Positions 7,963 through 17,379 of a stretch of DNA of 64,000 nt are shown piece by piece (positions within the stretch are counted from its first letter, which is position 1; every line of letters starts with the position of its first letter). A program made the translations under genes and the position numbers. A model generated the notes under the pieces. That model did no database searches, was not told the DNA's origin, and worked only from the letters and a program-made list of their open reading frames with translations. The DNA comes from Cognatiluteimonas telluris (GTDB lineage: Bacteria; Pseudomonadota; Gammaproteobacteria; Xanthomonadales; Xanthomonadaceae), in contig NZ_JAANOY010000011.1 in the NCBI RefSeq assembly GCF_011320095.1, positions 1-64,000 of the forward strand, in the 5' to 3' direction.

Positions 7963-9855
7963 ATGACGTCATCCCTGCTGTCGGCCACCGCTTCCGATTC
8001 CCAGGCGGAGGTGGGTGCGCGGGTGCGCGCGGAATTTCCGCCTCCCCATTACTGGCGACGCTGGACCGCCGACGCCAGCGGCGCCGATCCCATTGCCCCT
8101 TCGACCCGCACGGACGACCCAGTGACCGCCCCGAAACGACACCCCGCGCCCGACGCCGCGATGCACGGCATGCCCGGTGATCCCGCGCCTGCCCAGGGCG
8201 ACGAGCCGCCCTACCGCGTGCTGGTGGTGGAAGACGACCCCAGCCAGGCACTGTTCGCCGAAAGCGTGCTGCGCGGCGCCGGGATCCAGACCCATGGCGT
8301 GCGCGTCTCGGGCGAAGTGATGGCGGCGATGGCGGACTTCCAGCCTGACCTGGTGCTGATGGACCTGCACATGCCCGGCATCAGCGGCACCGAACTGACC
8401 GCGATGATCCGCGCCCACCAGGATTACGCGCTGACGCCGATCGTGTTCCTCACCGGCGACAACGATCCTGAAAAGCAGTTCGAGGCACTGGAAAGCGGCG
8501 CCGACGACTTCCTCGGCAAACCGATCCGGCCACGCCACCTGATGGCCGCCGTCTACAGCCGGGTCAAGCGCGCGCGCCTGCTCCACCGCCAGCGCGGCGC
8601 CGACGCCGCGCGACATCCGGTGAGCGGCCTGTACCACCGCGCGCACGTGCTGCAATCCATCGCCGCGGCCATCGCGGCGCAGGCGTCCGGCGCCGCGCTG
8701 TTCGTCGAGATCCAGGCCGCGAACCTGCTGCGCGAGCGCTATGGCTATGCGGGCTTCGAGCAGCTGATGAACGACGCCGGCCGCCGGCTCGCGCAGGCGG
8801 CCGGCCACCATCCCTGCGCGCGGTTGAACGACAACGCATTCCTGGTGTTTGCCGCCGGCGCCGGCGCCGATGCCAGACCGCCGCTGGCCACGCGCCTGCG
8901 TGACGGCCTGCGCCAGCTTCCGTTCGAACTTGGCGGCACGCCCCAGCACCTGGATGCGGCGCTGGGCCATGGCGAAGTCCTCGATGCCAGCGATCCGGTC
9001 GACCTGCTGGACGCGCTCGAACAGGCCGCGCGGCAGGCACGCACCGAGCCGGCCCGGATCGCCGCGCGGGTTCCGCGGTCGCTGCCGTCCGACAGCCAGG
9101 TGCAACTGGCCGACGCCCTCCGCGCCGCCCTGCAGGATGGCGGCCTGGAGCTTGCGTTCCAGCCCGTGGTCGCGGTGGCCGGCGGCGAGGAGGCGCAGTT
9201 CCAGGCGTTGCTGCGCATGCACGCCGATGATGGCTCACTGCATCGCGCCGGCGCCCTGGTGCCGGCAGCCGAAGCGGCGGGATTGATGCCCGACGTCGAC
9301 CGCTGGGTGCTGGAGCAGGCCCTGGACCTGATGCGGCGGCGGCGCGAGGAAGGCCGTCCGCTGCGCCTGTTCGTCTCGCAGTCCCCGCGCACGCTGTCGC
9401 GCGACCTGCACGCGCCCTGGCTGGTGGACCTGCTTGCGCGCCTCGAATTGCCCGGCCCGTCGCTGGTGATCGACCTGCGCCTGGAGGATGCGCTGCTGCA
9501 CTCGGTGACGCTGCGCCACTTCAGCGAACAGGTGCTCGCCGCCGGCGTTCAGCTTTGCCTGAGCCAGTATGCGCATGGCCCGGACGCCGATGCATTGCTG
9601 GAGCAGTTGTCGCTGGGGTATCTTCGCCTGTCGCCACGATACTCCGATGCGCATGCCGATCCGGCCCTGCGCGACGAGTTGCGTGGCGTCATCGACCGCG
9701 CACACCGGCTGGGCCTGCAGGTCATCGGCCCGCAGGTGGAACATGCGCAGAGCGCGGCGATGCTGTGGATGAGCGGGATCGACTTGATCCAGGGGAATCT
9801 GGTCCAGCAGGCGGATGACGCGCTTGATTTCGACTTCCAGCACGCGGTGCTCTAG
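7963..9855 (+). CDS. Receiver protein with degenerate GGDEF and EAL domains, 630 aa
   Basis: After a disordered N-terminus of about 85 residues comes a complete receiver domain: acidic pair VEDD, phospho-acceptor Asp in LVLMDLHMPG, FLTGDN and the Lys in LGKPIRP. A GGDEF-like region follows, but the active site reads LNDNAF instead of GGDEF. In the C-terminal EAL-like domain the signature is QALLRM instead of EALLR, and other metal and catalytic positions (for example the DDFGTG loop, here LSQYAHG) are lost. It should not make or cleave c-di-GMP but could bind it or a partner. ATG 7963 is chosen for its GAGGA ribosome-binding site; a TTG at 7933 is the alternative. The cognate kinase follows after 15 bases. 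Confidence 0.85.
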   Translation: MTSSLLSATASDSQAEVGARVRAEFPPPHYWRRWTADASGADPIAPSTRTDDPVTAPKRHPAPDAAMHGMPGDPAPAQGDEPPYRVLVVEDDPSQALFAESVLRGAGIQTHGVRVSGEVMAAMADFQPDLVLMDLHMPGISGTELTAMIRAHQDYALTPIVFLTGDNDPEKQFEALESGADDFLGKPIRPRHLMAAVYSRVKRARLLHRQRGADAARHPVSGLYHRAHVLQSIAAAIAAQASGAALFVEIQAANLLRERYGYAGFEQLMNDAGRRLAQAAGHHPCARLNDNAFLVFAAGAGADARPPLATRLRDGLRQLPFELGGTPQHLDAALGHGEVLDASDPVDLLDALEQAARQARTEPARIAARVPRSLPSDSQVQLADALRAALQDGGLELAFQPVVAVAGGEEAQFQALLRMHADDGSLHRAGALVPAAEAAGLMPDVDRWVLEQALDLMRRRREEGRPLRLFVSQSPRTLSRDLHAPWLVDLLARLELPGPSLVIDLRLEDALLHSVTLRHFSEQVLAAGVQLCLSQYAHGPDADALLEQLSLGYLRLSPRYSDAHADPALRDELRGVIDRAHRLGLQVIGPQVEHAQSAAMLWMSGIDLIQGNLVQQADDALDFDFQHAVL

Positions 9856-9870
9856 CCGGCAGCGTCCTCG

Positions 9871-12354
9871 ATGAACGACGACGCGCACCGCGTGCCGTCG
9901 CAGGTGCCCCGCTGGCTGGCGCTCGCCGCGGCCGGTGGCGCCACGCTGGCACTGGCGATGGAAACCTGGGGTATCGCCGGCCCGTGGAAGAACATCGCGC
10001 TGTTGCTGGCGGCACTGGCGGTCCTTGCGATCGCGGTCTTCGTGCTGGCCGCGCGGCGCCGCGAGAAGGTGTGGCTGCAGACCGACGCGCGCGCGCGCCG
10101 CGGGGAAGCCACGGTCGACCAGTTGCAGCGCGAAATCGACCGCCATACGCAACTGGAGCAGCAGTTGCTGCTGGCCAAGCAGGCGGCCGAGTCGGCGGTG
10201 TTGGCCAAGGGCGAGTTCCTGGCCACCATGAGCCACGAGATTCGCACGCCACTCAACGGCATCGTGCCGATGCTCGACCTGCTGATGCATGCGCGGCTGG
10301 CGCCCGACCACCACGAACTGGTCCGCACCGCGCTGGCGTCTTCGCACCAGTTGCTGCGCATCGTCGACGACATCCTCGACTACTCCAAGCTCGAGGCGGA
10401 CAAGCTCGAACTGGAAACCACCGCCTTCAACCTGCGCGAGTTGATGGAATCGGTGATCCAGCTGATGGAGCGCGCCGCCGACTCCAAAGGCCTGCGCCTG
10501 AACCTGCAGATCGACCCGGCAGTGCGGCTGCCGGTGCGCGGCGATCCGGTGCGGCTGCGCCAGGTGCTGGGCAACCTGGTCGGCAACGCGGTGAAGTTCA
10601 CCGAGCGCGGCACGGTCACGGTGACCGTGCGCCGGGTCGGGGAAACCGGAACCCAGCACCAGTTGCATTTCGAGGTGCGCGATACCGGCATCGGCATTTC
10701 GGCCGAGGCGCAGGCACGGCTGTTCCATGCCTTCAGCCAGGCCGATGCGTCGACCACGCGCCTGTATGGCGGCACCGGCCTGGGACTGGCGATCTGCAAG
10801 CGGATCGTCGACCTGATGGGCGGCCGCATCGAGGTGCAGTCCGAAGCTGGCCGCGGCGCCACCTTCTCCTTCGACGTTCCACTGCTCAAGGTGCAGGGCG
10901 ACATGCCGGCGCGCGAGCTGTCCTTCGATGGCGGGCGGCTGCTGCTGCTCAGCGCCGACGCGCGCCTGCGCACGCGCCTGAACATGCTGCTGCCCAACTG
11001 GGGGCTGCGCATCACCCTGGTCGAGAACACCCAGGAAGCGCTCGACCGGCTGCGCGCTGCCGCGACCCAGGGCCCTCCCTGGGCCTACAGCGTCGTGCTC
11101 GCCGACCTGGCCGGGATGCGCAACACGGCGCTGGCGCTGCACCGCAACCTCGAGCGCCACGCGGTCTATGGCGAAGTGCGGCTGGTCTGCCTGTATGGCG
11201 ACGAGCCGGTACCGGACGAGCTGCGCCGCAACGTGACGCTGCTCAGCCGCCAGGCCCCCGACCCCGCGCTGCGCGAAGCACTCACCAGCAAGCCCGCGGC
11301 GCCCGCGCCGGTGGCGGTCGCGGTGGCGGAGCCGGGCGAGGGCGGCAGCGACGGCAAGAGCTCGGTCCACAGCGCGCGCGTGCTGCTGGTCGAGGACAAC
11401 CCGGTGAACCTGATGGTCGGCCAGCGCCTGCTCAGCGTGCTGGGCGTGGATTGCGACACGGCCCAGAACGGCGAGGTCGCGCTGCTGCGGATGTCGGGCT
11501 CGCGCTACGACCTGGTGCTGATGGATTGCCAGATGCCGGTGGTCGACGGCTACACCGCGACCCGCCGCTGGCGCGAAGCCGAGGACGCCGCCGGCGACGG
11601 CAACCATCTGCCGATCATCGCCATGACCGCCAACGCGATGGCCGGCGATCGCCAGAAATGCCTGGATGCGGGGATGGACGATTACCTCGCCAAGCCGGTC
11701 ACCCGTGCCGAGCTCGAGCGCTGCCTGCATCGCTGGTGGCGGCCCAGGGCGCAGGACATGCACCCGCTGGCGCGGCCCTTGCCCGGCACCGGAAGCGCGC
11801 CCGCGCCCGAACCCCAGCCCGCCCCGCCGGCTGCGGCGGTGCCCGAGGCACCGATCCGCTCGCCCGCCGAAGCCGTGGGCGGCGCGGTGGACAATGGCGC
11901 CCATGCCCGCACACCGGAGCCGGATGCCAGCGCAGCCGCCGCGGTCGCGATGCCAGGCACGGCCACGCGGAGCAACGACCCGGTGCTGGACCAGGCCATC
12001 CTGGGCGAACTGCGTTCGGTGCTCGGCGCCGAGCTGGACAAGCTGATCGCCCTGTTCCTCGACGACACTCCACTGCTGCTGGCGCGGCTGGAGGCCGCTG
12101 CGCTTGCGCCTGACTTCAATGAACTGCGCGAGGCCGCGCATTCGCTCAAGTCCTCCAGCGCCAACCTCGGTGCGATGGCGCTGTCGGCGGCGGCCAAGCG
12201 GGTGGAACTTGGCGCGCGCATGCTGACGCTGGACCGGCCCGCCGTGGCGGTGGCGCTGATCGCCTCGGAGTTCGCGCACGCCCGCCGGGCCCTGCTTGCG
12301 TCGGCCGACGCGCCCGCAGCGGGCGCGCGTCCGTCGGATTCACTGCCGGTCTAG
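9871..12354 (+). CDS. Hybrid sensor histidine kinase with two receivers and HPt, 827 aa
   Basis: Two N-terminal membrane helices (about residues 14-32 and 42-62) are followed by a short coiled coil. The HisKA domain has FLATMSHEIRTPLNG (phospho-His about 122), and the HATPase domain has DTGIGIS and GGTGLGLAI. A first receiver (about 345-465) is degenerate. A second, intact receiver (about 510-635) has VEDNPVN, the Asp in LVLMDCQMP and LAKPVTR. After a Pro/Ala-rich linker comes a C-terminal HPt domain with HSLKSSSANLG. There is almost no periplasmic sensor loop, so the signal may come from the membrane or a partner. It is 15 bases behind the receiver/EAL gene, so the kinase and HPt probably phosphorylate that protein. 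Confidence 0.93.
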   Translation: MNDDAHRVPSQVPRWLALAAAGGATLALAMETWGIAGPWKNIALLLAALAVLAIAVFVLAARRREKVWLQTDARARRGEATVDQLQREIDRHTQLEQQLLLAKQAAESAVLAKGEFLATMSHEIRTPLNGIVPMLDLLMHARLAPDHHELVRTALASSHQLLRIVDDILDYSKLEADKLELETTAFNLRELMESVIQLMERAADSKGLRLNLQIDPAVRLPVRGDPVRLRQVLGNLVGNAVKFTERGTVTVTVRRVGETGTQHQLHFEVRDTGIGISAEAQARLFHAFSQADASTTRLYGGTGLGLAICKRIVDLMGGRIEVQSEAGRGATFSFDVPLLKVQGDMPARELSFDGGRLLLLSADARLRTRLNMLLPNWGLRITLVENTQEALDRLRAAATQGPPWAYSVVLADLAGMRNTALALHRNLERHAVYGEVRLVCLYGDEPVPDELRRNVTLLSRQAPDPALREALTSKPAAPAPVAVAVAEPGEGGSDGKSSVHSARVLLVEDNPVNLMVGQRLLSVLGVDCDTAQNGEVALLRMSGSRYDLVLMDCQMPVVDGYTATRRWREAEDAAGDGNHLPIIAMTANAMAGDRQKCLDAGMDDYLAKPVTRAELERCLHRWWRPRAQDMHPLARPLPGTGSAPAPEPQPAPPAAAVPEAPIRSPAEAVGGAVDNGAHARTPEPDASAAAAVAMPGTATRSNDPVLDQAILGELRSVLGAELDKLIALFLDDTPLLLARLEAAALAPDFNELREAAHSLKSSSANLGAMALSAAAKRVELGARMLTLDRPAVAVALIASEFAHARRALLASADAPAAGARPSDSLPV

Positions 12355-12524
12355 GACGCGCGTCGGCGGCGTGCGGGGCCCCGCATGGCGAGGACCATCC
12401 GCGAACGCGATGCCAGCCGGCCAGCGGCACCATGGCGAATGTTCTTGGCGACCCTGGCGAGGTCCCCGCCAGGCGTGTCGCCGGCAGCCCTGTATGGACG
12501 CTGCAGGGCGGACCGCGACGCGTG

Positions 12525-12995
12525 TCAGCCTTCGATCTTCATCGACAGGTAGTTCTGCTCGCCGACGCGCGCGATCAATGCCAGCTGGGTTTCCAGCCAG
12601 TCGATGTGCTCTTCCTCGGAATCGAGGATGTCGGTGAACAGCTTGCGGCTGACAGGGTCGCCGACGGCCTCGCAATGCGCGATCGCGATGCGCAGCGTCG
12701 GCAACGCCTCCAGCTCCAGCGCCAGGTCGCATTCGAGCAGTTCGCGCGGGTTCTCGCCGATGCGCAGCTTGCCAAGCGCCTGGAAGTTCGGCAGCCCGTC
12801 CAGGAACAGGATCCGCTCGGCGAGCCTGTCGGCATGCTTCATCTCGTCGATCGATTCCTTGTACTCGTGCTCGGCCAGTTCCTTCAGGCCCCAGTTCTTC
12901 AGCATCTTGGCGTGCAGGAAGTACTGGTTGATCGCGGTAAGCTCGTTGTAAAGCGCCTTGTTGAGGTGCTCGATGACCTGCGGATCGCCTTTCAT
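12525..12995 (-). CDS. bfr: Bacterioferritin, 156 aa
   Basis: Heme-binding 24-mer ferritin that oxidises and stores iron. The ferroxidase ligands are present: Glu18-type in [12 protein letters not shown], the [13 protein letters not shown] motif (Glu-x2-His) and [12 protein letters not shown] at the C-terminal site. The heme-ligand methionine lies in the [13 protein letters not shown] region. Length equals the family norm (about 156-160). bfd lies 106 bases upstream on the same strand, a functional pair: storage and ferredoxin-driven release. Confidence 0.96.
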   Translation of the reverse strand: MKGDPQVIEHLNKALYNELTAINQYFLHAKMLKNWGLKELAEHEYKESIDEMKHADRLAERILFLDGLPNFQALGKLRIGENPRELLECDLALELEALPTLRIAIAHCEAVGDPVSRKLFTDILDSEEEHIDWLETQLALIARVGEQNYLSMKIEG

Positions 12996-13101
12996 GGCCG
13001 TGGTCCTTGCGGTGGGGATCGAGCGATCCTAGCGCCGCCTGCGGCCTGGTGCCGGAACGCGAATCGGGCGCATCCGGCGCCGGCGGCCAACGCGCAGCGC
13101 C

Positions 13102-13305
13102 TCAGGCGGCGTGCGAAAGCACCGGCAGCGGCAGTGGCTTGCCGGCATGGACCTCTTCCAGCAACTGCGTCGCCATGCCGATGCAACTGCCGCAGGTGGC
13201 TCCGCAGCCCGTGCGCATGGTCAGCTCGGACATGGTCCGGCAGCCAGCTTCGGCGACTTCGCGGATCTGGCGTTCGCTGACGCCGTTGCACAGGCACACG
13301 TACAC
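13102..13305 (-). CDS. bfd: Bacterioferritin-associated ferredoxin, 67 aa
   Basis: Small [2Fe-2S] protein that reduces bacterioferritin to release iron. The four cluster cysteines are visible as CLCNG near the N-terminus and CGATCGSC (CxxC) in the middle. Length is typical. ATG 13305 gives the conserved MYVCLCNGVSERQI start. A Fur-box-like sequence sits about 63 bases upstream, consistent with induction under iron shortage. Confidence 0.95.
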   Translation of the reverse strand: MYVCLCNGVSERQIREVAEAGCRTMSELTMRTGCGATCGSCIGMATQLLEEVHAGKPLPLPVLSHAA

Positions 13306-13367
13306 GGGCGGGACTCTCCGGGGCGGGACGCCGCCCTCGGGCGACCGCGGGAATTTTGGCCCCAGAT

Positions 13368-13386
13368 GCGAATGAGTGTCAATTCG
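13368..13386 (-). promoter_or_regulatory. Possible Fur-box-like site upstream of bfd
   Basis: GCGAATGAGTGTCAATTCG matches about 10 of 19 positions of the canonical Fur consensus and has partial dyad symmetry (GAAT...AATTC). It lies between the 3' end of rppH and the start of bfd. The placement is sensible but the match is weak. Confidence 0.3.
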
Positions 13387-13401
13387 CCCCGGGCGACCGG
13401 T

Positions 13402-14013
13402 TCAGCCCTGCCCGCCTTCGGTCGGCTTGCCCCCGGCGACGGCCAGCGCGGGCAGCCCGGCCACGGCGCGCACGCCCCGGCTCCTGGGTCCCGGCGTCCA
13501 TGCCGCGGTTGCCGGGGCCGGAATGGCCTTGGCGCCAGCGATCTGGCGCGCGAACGGCGCCAGGTGCCGCAACGCGCTGGCATACACGCCGCGCTTGAAC
13601 ATCACCACGTGGTCGAGCGGATACCAGAAATCGACCCAGCGCCAGTGATCGAATTCGGGTGTATCGGTCAGGTCCAGCTTCAGGTCGCCCTCGCTGCCGT
13701 TGAACTGCAGCAGGAACCACACCTGCTTCTGGCCGATGCACACCAGCCGGTCGTGGCGCCGGATCGCGCGTTGCGGCAGCCGGTAGCGCAGCCATCCAGG
13801 CGTCACCCCGAGGACCGCGACGTGATCGGGCTCGAGCCCGGTTTCCTCGCGCAGCTCGCGGTACATCGCCTCCAGCGGCGTCTCGTCGGTGTTCATCCCG
13901 CCCTGCGGGAACTGCCACCCGTCACGCCGCACGCGCCGCGCCCAGAACACGCGGCCGTCGGGATGCATCAAAACGATGCCGACATTGGGTCGGTAACCGT
14001 CCGGATCGATCAC
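13402..14013 (-). CDS. rppH: RNA pyrophosphohydrolase RppH, 203 aa
   Basis: Removes pyrophosphate from the 5' triphosphate of mRNAs and so starts RNase E-dependent decay. The N-terminal [14 protein letters not shown] is diagnostic. The Nudix box reads [20 protein letters not shown] (about residues 36-55), and WLRYRLPQR is also typical. The start is a GTG at 14011-14013 giving (V)IDPDGYRP; the open frame extends to 14190, but that extension crosses the tRNA and has no homology features. A Pro/Ala/Gly-rich tail of about 40 residues extends the C-terminus. Confidence 0.95.
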   Translation of the reverse strand: MIDPDGYRPNVGIVLMHPDGRVFWARRVRRDGWQFPQGGMNTDETPLEAMYRELREETGLEPDHVAVLGVTPGWLRYRLPQRAIRRHDRLVCIGQKQVWFLLQFNGSEGDLKLDLTDTPEFDHWRWVDFWYPLDHVVMFKRGVYASALRHLAPFARQIAGAKAIPAPATAAWTPGPRSRGVRAVAGLPALAVAGGKPTEGGQG

Positions 14014-14157
14014 GATGCGGACTCCAAGGGATTGACTTACGTCACTGTCCCCGACTCTGCCATGCGTGGCGTGAGCGGACAAGCACGTCGGGACGCGATT
14101 GACGCCGGCGTCACCGACATGGACAATTCGCGGTTCGCCGCGCTGCGCGGCCGCCGT

Positions 14158-14234
14158 GGCTATGTAGCTCAGCCGGTTAGAGCACAGCACTCATAATGCT
14201 GGGGTCGGTGGTTCGAGTCCACCCATAGCCACCA
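14158..14234 (+). tRNA. tRNA-Met (CAT), elongator
   Basis: A 77-base cloverleaf. The 7-bp acceptor stem GGCTATG/CATAGCC is followed by encoded ACCA. The D-arm has TAGCTCAGCCGGTTAGAGC, the anticodon loop CTCATAA carries CAT, and the T-arm contains GGTTCGAGTCC. Base for base it resembles E. coli elongator tRNA-Met (metT/U) rather than the initiator, and the flanking loop favours Met over tRNA-Ile2. It lies antisense to rppH upstream sequence and 25 bases before queD. Confidence 0.97.
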
Positions 14235-14259
14235 TCCTGCGTCCGCAACGGCCCGCGCC

Positions 14260-14616
14260 TTGGACATCTTCAAGACCTTCACCATCGAAGCCGCGCACCG
14301 GTTGCCGCACGTGCCGCCCGGGCACAAGTGCGCGCGGCTGCACGGGCATTCGTTCCGGATCGAATTGCAGGTGTCAGGCGAAGTGGGCCAGGACAGCGGC
14401 TGGGTCATGGACTTCGGCGACATCACGTCGGCATTCCGGCCGCTGTACGAGCAGCTGGACCATCATTACCTCAATGACATCGCCGGCCTGGACAACCCGA
14501 CCAGCGAGCGGCTGGCGATGTGGGTCTGGGATCGCCTGAAGCCCACCCTGCCCTTGCTGGCGGCGGTGGTGGTGCACGAGACCTGCACCTCGGGCTGCCG
14601 CCATACCGGGTCGTAA
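14260..14616 (+). CDS. queD: 6-carboxy-tetrahydropterin synthase QueD, 118 aa
   Basis: Second step of queuosine/7-deazaguanine synthesis: converts dihydroneopterin triphosphate to 6-carboxy-tetrahydropterin. Zinc ligands are His in EAAHRLPH and the HGHSF pair; the catalytic Cys is in [16 protein letters not shown] carries the conserved His/Asp region and VHET the C-terminal Glu. The start is TTG at 14260 ([13 protein letters not shown]), needed to include the first beta strand; no in-frame ATG lies before the zinc ligands. It begins only 25 bases after the tRNA, so it may be read from the tRNA transcript. Confidence 0.93.
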   Translation: MDIFKTFTIEAAHRLPHVPPGHKCARLHGHSFRIELQVSGEVGQDSGWVMDFGDITSAFRPLYEQLDHHYLNDIAGLDNPTSERLAMWVWDRLKPTLPLLAAVVVHETCTSGCRHTGS

Positions 14617-14700
14617 GCGGCCAGATCCGCGCCGAATCGCGGCCAAGGCACTGATTTACAACGGATACTGAACACGGCGGTGGAGCCAGCGCAATCGATG

Positions 14701-14729
14701 TTGCAATGCAGCATCCGCGGGTCTATGCT
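14701..14729 (+). promoter_or_regulatory. Sigma-70-type promoter of the phasin gene
   Basis: TTGCAA (-35, 14701-14706), a 17-base spacer and TATGCT (-10, 14724-14729) lie about 50 bases upstream of the phasin start, with an AGGAG ribosome-binding site at 14769-14773. Spacing is ideal; each hexamer matches four of six consensus bases or better. Confidence 0.5.
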
Positions 14730-14779
14730 GCGACGCACAAAACCGGCATTCCCTGCCGGACATCCGCAGGAGACCCGCC

Positions 14780-15223
14780 ATGAACCAGTTCAATACCGAG
14801 CAGTTCAGCCAGTTCAACGACCAGTTCGCGTCGGCCACGCGCCAGTTCGCCGACACCGCCGGCCAGGTCAGCCGCCTGGCCCTGGGCAACGCCGAGCAGG
14901 TCTTCGGCCTGCAGCTGGCCGCGATCGAGCAGAACGTCAACGCCACCTTCGCCTTCTGGGGCGAGCTGGCCGAAGCGCGCGACCTCGACGGCCTCAAGAC
15001 CCTGTGGCCGAAGGGGGTGCAGGTGGCCCGCCAGAACGTCGAGCGTGCGATCAGCACCGGCCAGGACGTCATCGGCCGCACGGTCAAGACCAACGAGGCG
15101 ATCGGCGAGATCGCCAAGGGCCAGTTCGAGCGCGCCACCGCGCAGGCCAAGCAGGCCGCCGGCAACGCGACCGAGCAGGCCGAAGCGCAGTTCACCAAGG
15201 CCGCCTCCAAGGCAGCCAAGTAA
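14780..15223 (+). CDS. Phasin family protein, 147 aa
   Basis: An amphipathic, all-helical protein with the phasin pattern: FxxQF repeats at the N-terminus, AEQVFGLQLAAIEQNVNATF, and an Ala/Lys/Gln-rich C-terminal tail (AQAKQAAGNATEQAEAQF). Phasins coat polyhydroxyalkanoate granules. Xanthomonad relatives also occur in strains without PHA synthase, where they may act as general surface or stress proteins; no PHA genes are in this window. It has its own promoter (14701-14729) and a strong terminator (15250-15281), so it is monocistronic. Confidence 0.9.
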   Translation: MNQFNTEQFSQFNDQFASATRQFADTAGQVSRLALGNAEQVFGLQLAAIEQNVNATFAFWGELAEARDLDGLKTLWPKGVQVARQNVERAISTGQDVIGRTVKTNEAIGEIAKGQFERATAQAKQAAGNATEQAEAQFTKAASKAAK

Positions 15224-15249
15224 GACAAGCGGCTCTCTCTCCGCATTTG

Positions 15250-15281
15250 ACCCGGCGACGCGAGTCGCCGGGTTTTTTTTT
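15250..15281 (+). terminator. Rho-independent terminator of the phasin gene
   Basis: A perfect 10-bp stem ACCCGGCGAC/GTCGCCGGGT with a 4-base loop (GCGA) runs into nine T residues, 27 bases after the phasin stop. Confidence 0.95.
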
Positions 15282-15409
15282 GCCCGCGGCAACGGCCGGG
15301 CTGGCTGCGTAAGAGCTGGAGGCAACGAAGGCATCGTGCCGCCGCAAATGCGGGGTGTTCACGCCTGGGCGCGCAGGATCGCAGGCCTGCCGACACGGGA
15401 GCAACGCGC

Positions 15410-15658
15410 ATGAGCAGGCTCGACTCAGACGACCGCGACGATCTCGGCCGTGGCCAATTCGCATTCCCCAAGCAACGCAAGGAACCGCTGGAAGATGCCG
15501 AACACGTCCGCAACGCGATCGCGCGCTTCGACCAGGTCAAGGGCGTGAGCGACGAGGAGCGTGACGAAGCCTGGAAACGGATCCGGGCGGCCGCGAAGAA
15601 GTTCGACGTCGATGTCAGCGAGAAGAGCTGGCACGAGCTGGGCAAGCACCCGCACTGA
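15410..15658 (+). CDS. Small hypothetical protein (DUF6582-like), 82 aa
   Basis: A hydrophilic, charged 82-residue protein without signal or membrane segment. The core FAFPKQRKEPLEDAEHVRNA, followed by IARFDQVKGVSDEERDEAW, matches a small domain that also occurs at the end of some phage-related proteins, which I recall as DUF6582. Function is unknown. ATG 15410 fits the family start. It stands between the phasin terminator and the convergent trpE. Confidence 0.8.
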   Translation: MSRLDSDDRDDLGRGQFAFPKQRKEPLEDAEHVRNAIARFDQVKGVSDEERDEAWKRIRAAAKKFDVDVSEKSWHELGKHPH

Positions 15659-15681
15659 GCGGGCCCACCGGCGGCCCGCCG

Positions 15682-17199
15682 CTAGAGGCCCTTCGCCGCC
15701 TGCGCCACCGCGCGGAACAGCGCACGGCCCTTGCTCATCGTCTCTTCCCATTCCTTCCCGGGATCGGAGTCATGGACGATGCCCGCGCCGGCCTGCACGT
15801 GCAGCTTGCCGTCCTGGATCACCGCGGTGCGGATCGCGATCGCGGTGTCGGCGTCGCCGTGCCAGCCGATGTAGCCGATGCTGCCGGCGTAGACGTTGCG
15901 CTTGATCGGTTCGAGCTCACGGATGACTTCCAGCGCGCGGATCTTCGGCGCGCCGCTGACGGTACCGGCGGGGAACGTCGCCCTTAGTACGTCGGCATAG
16001 CCCAACCCCCGCTTCAGCGTGCCGGTGACTTCGCTGACGATATGCATGACGTGGCTGTAGCGTTCGATCACGAAGCGCTCGCCCACCTGCACCGTGCCCG
16101 GCGCGCTGACGTGACCGACGTCGTTGCGCCCCAGGTCGATCAGCATCAGGTGCTCGGCGCGCTCCTTCGGGTCGGCGAGCAGTTCGGCTTCCAGCGCGAG
16201 GTCTTCTTCCGGCGTGCGCCCGCGTGGGCGGGTGCCGGCGATGGGGCGCACGGTGACGATGCCGCGGCCTTCGGCGTCGTGCTGCAGCCGCACCAGGATT
16301 TCCGGCGACGAGCCGACGACCTGCATGTCGCCGACATCGAGGAAGTACATGTAAGGCGAGGGATTGAGCGCGCGCAACGCCCGATACACATCCACCGGCC
16401 GCGCATGGAACGGCACGCTCAGGCGCTGCGACAGCACCACTTGGAAGACGTCGCCGGAGGCGATGTAGTCCTTCGACTTTTCGACCGCCGCGATGAAGCC
16501 CTCGCGGGTGAAGCCGGAGACGAAATGGCTTTCGTCCAGCGCTTCGGGCAGCAGCGTCTCCGGATAGCCCGCGCCGGCATGGCGCAGGCGGTGGGTGAGT
16601 TCGTCCAGCCGGCGGTTGGCGCGCGCCCAGGCCTGCGGCTCGCGCGGATCGGCGTGCACGACCAGGTACAGCCGGCCCTTGAGGTTGTCGAACACCGCGA
16701 CTTCCTCGCTGAGCATCAGCAGGATGTCGGGCGTGCCGAGTTCGTCGGGCTTGGTGCCGCGCGCCAGCCGCGGCTCGATGTAGCCGATGCATTCGAAGCC
16801 GAACCAGCCGACCAGCCCGCCGGAGAACCCGGGAAGATCATCGAGCCGGGGCACCGAGAATTGCGTGCGCAGGCGCTCGACTTCGGCGAACGGATCGTCC
16901 ACGTCGCGCGCCTCGACCAGCTCGCCGTGCTCGCTGACGTAAAGGGTATGGCCGGCGAAGGCATACACGCGCCTGGCCGGCAGGCCGATGATCGAATAGC
17001 GCCCGAAGCGTTCCCCGCCTTCGACCGATTCGAACAGGTAGGTGTGCGGCCCGTCGGCGAGTTTCAGGTAGACCGACAGCGGCGTGTCGAGGTCCGACAA
17101 CACCTGGCGCACGACCGGGATGCGGGTGTGGCCCTCAGCCGCGTGGCGCTCGAACGCCTGCTGCGCAGGGCTGGTGGACGATGGCGAAGACGAAATCAC
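15682..17199 (-). CDS. trpE: Anthranilate synthase component I TrpE, 505 aa
   Basis: Converts chorismate plus ammonia from TrpG to anthranilate, the first step of tryptophan synthesis. The N-terminal feedback-regulatory domain has the LFESVEGGERFGRYS motif, equivalent to LLES for Trp binding. The catalytic C-domain shows PSPYMYFLD, GTRPRGRTPEEDLALE, DLGRNDVG, the SHVMHIVSEV region, FPAGTVSGAPKIRA and IQAGAGIVHDSDP-like VQAGAGIVHDSDP. The start is GTG 17199, preceded by AAGGAA eight bases upstream. trpG is not adjacent. No leader-peptide attenuator was found on this strand. Confidence 0.97.
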   Translation of the reverse strand: MISSSPSSTSPAQQAFERHAAEGHTRIPVVRQVLSDLDTPLSVYLKLADGPHTYLFESVEGGERFGRYSIIGLPARRVYAFAGHTLYVSEHGELVEARDVDDPFAEVERLRTQFSVPRLDDLPGFSGGLVGWFGFECIGYIEPRLARGTKPDELGTPDILLMLSEEVAVFDNLKGRLYLVVHADPREPQAWARANRRLDELTHRLRHAGAGYPETLLPEALDESHFVSGFTREGFIAAVEKSKDYIASGDVFQVVLSQRLSVPFHARPVDVYRALRALNPSPYMYFLDVGDMQVVGSSPEILVRLQHDAEGRGIVTVRPIAGTRPRGRTPEEDLALEAELLADPKERAEHLMLIDLGRNDVGHVSAPGTVQVGERFVIERYSHVMHIVSEVTGTLKRGLGYADVLRATFPAGTVSGAPKIRALEVIRELEPIKRNVYAGSIGYIGWHGDADTAIAIRTAVIQDGKLHVQAGAGIVHDSDPGKEWEETMSKGRALFRAVAQAAKGL

Positions 17200-17379
17200 G
17201 CGGGCATTCCTTCAGGGACGGGGCAGGCGCTGCAGCAGTCGATGGCCGGCATCGCCAACCGCCGCCGGCGGGGAAGGAACACGTGGAAGGATGCGGTCGC
17301 ATGGGGCGCCACTGTAGCGGCTTCGTGGCGACCACGCATGCCACCGCACGCGGTGCCGAAGTCACGCGATTGTCACCGT

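Noticed and set aside
9235-12279. Very long reverse-strand open frame opposite the hybrid kinase
   Set aside because: An Arg/His/Gln-rich shadow frame typical of high-GC antisense; the plus-strand kinase has clear domains.
14014-14190. Longer N-terminus for rppH
   Set aside because: It would run into the tRNA-Met gene; family proteins begin at IDPDGYRPN.
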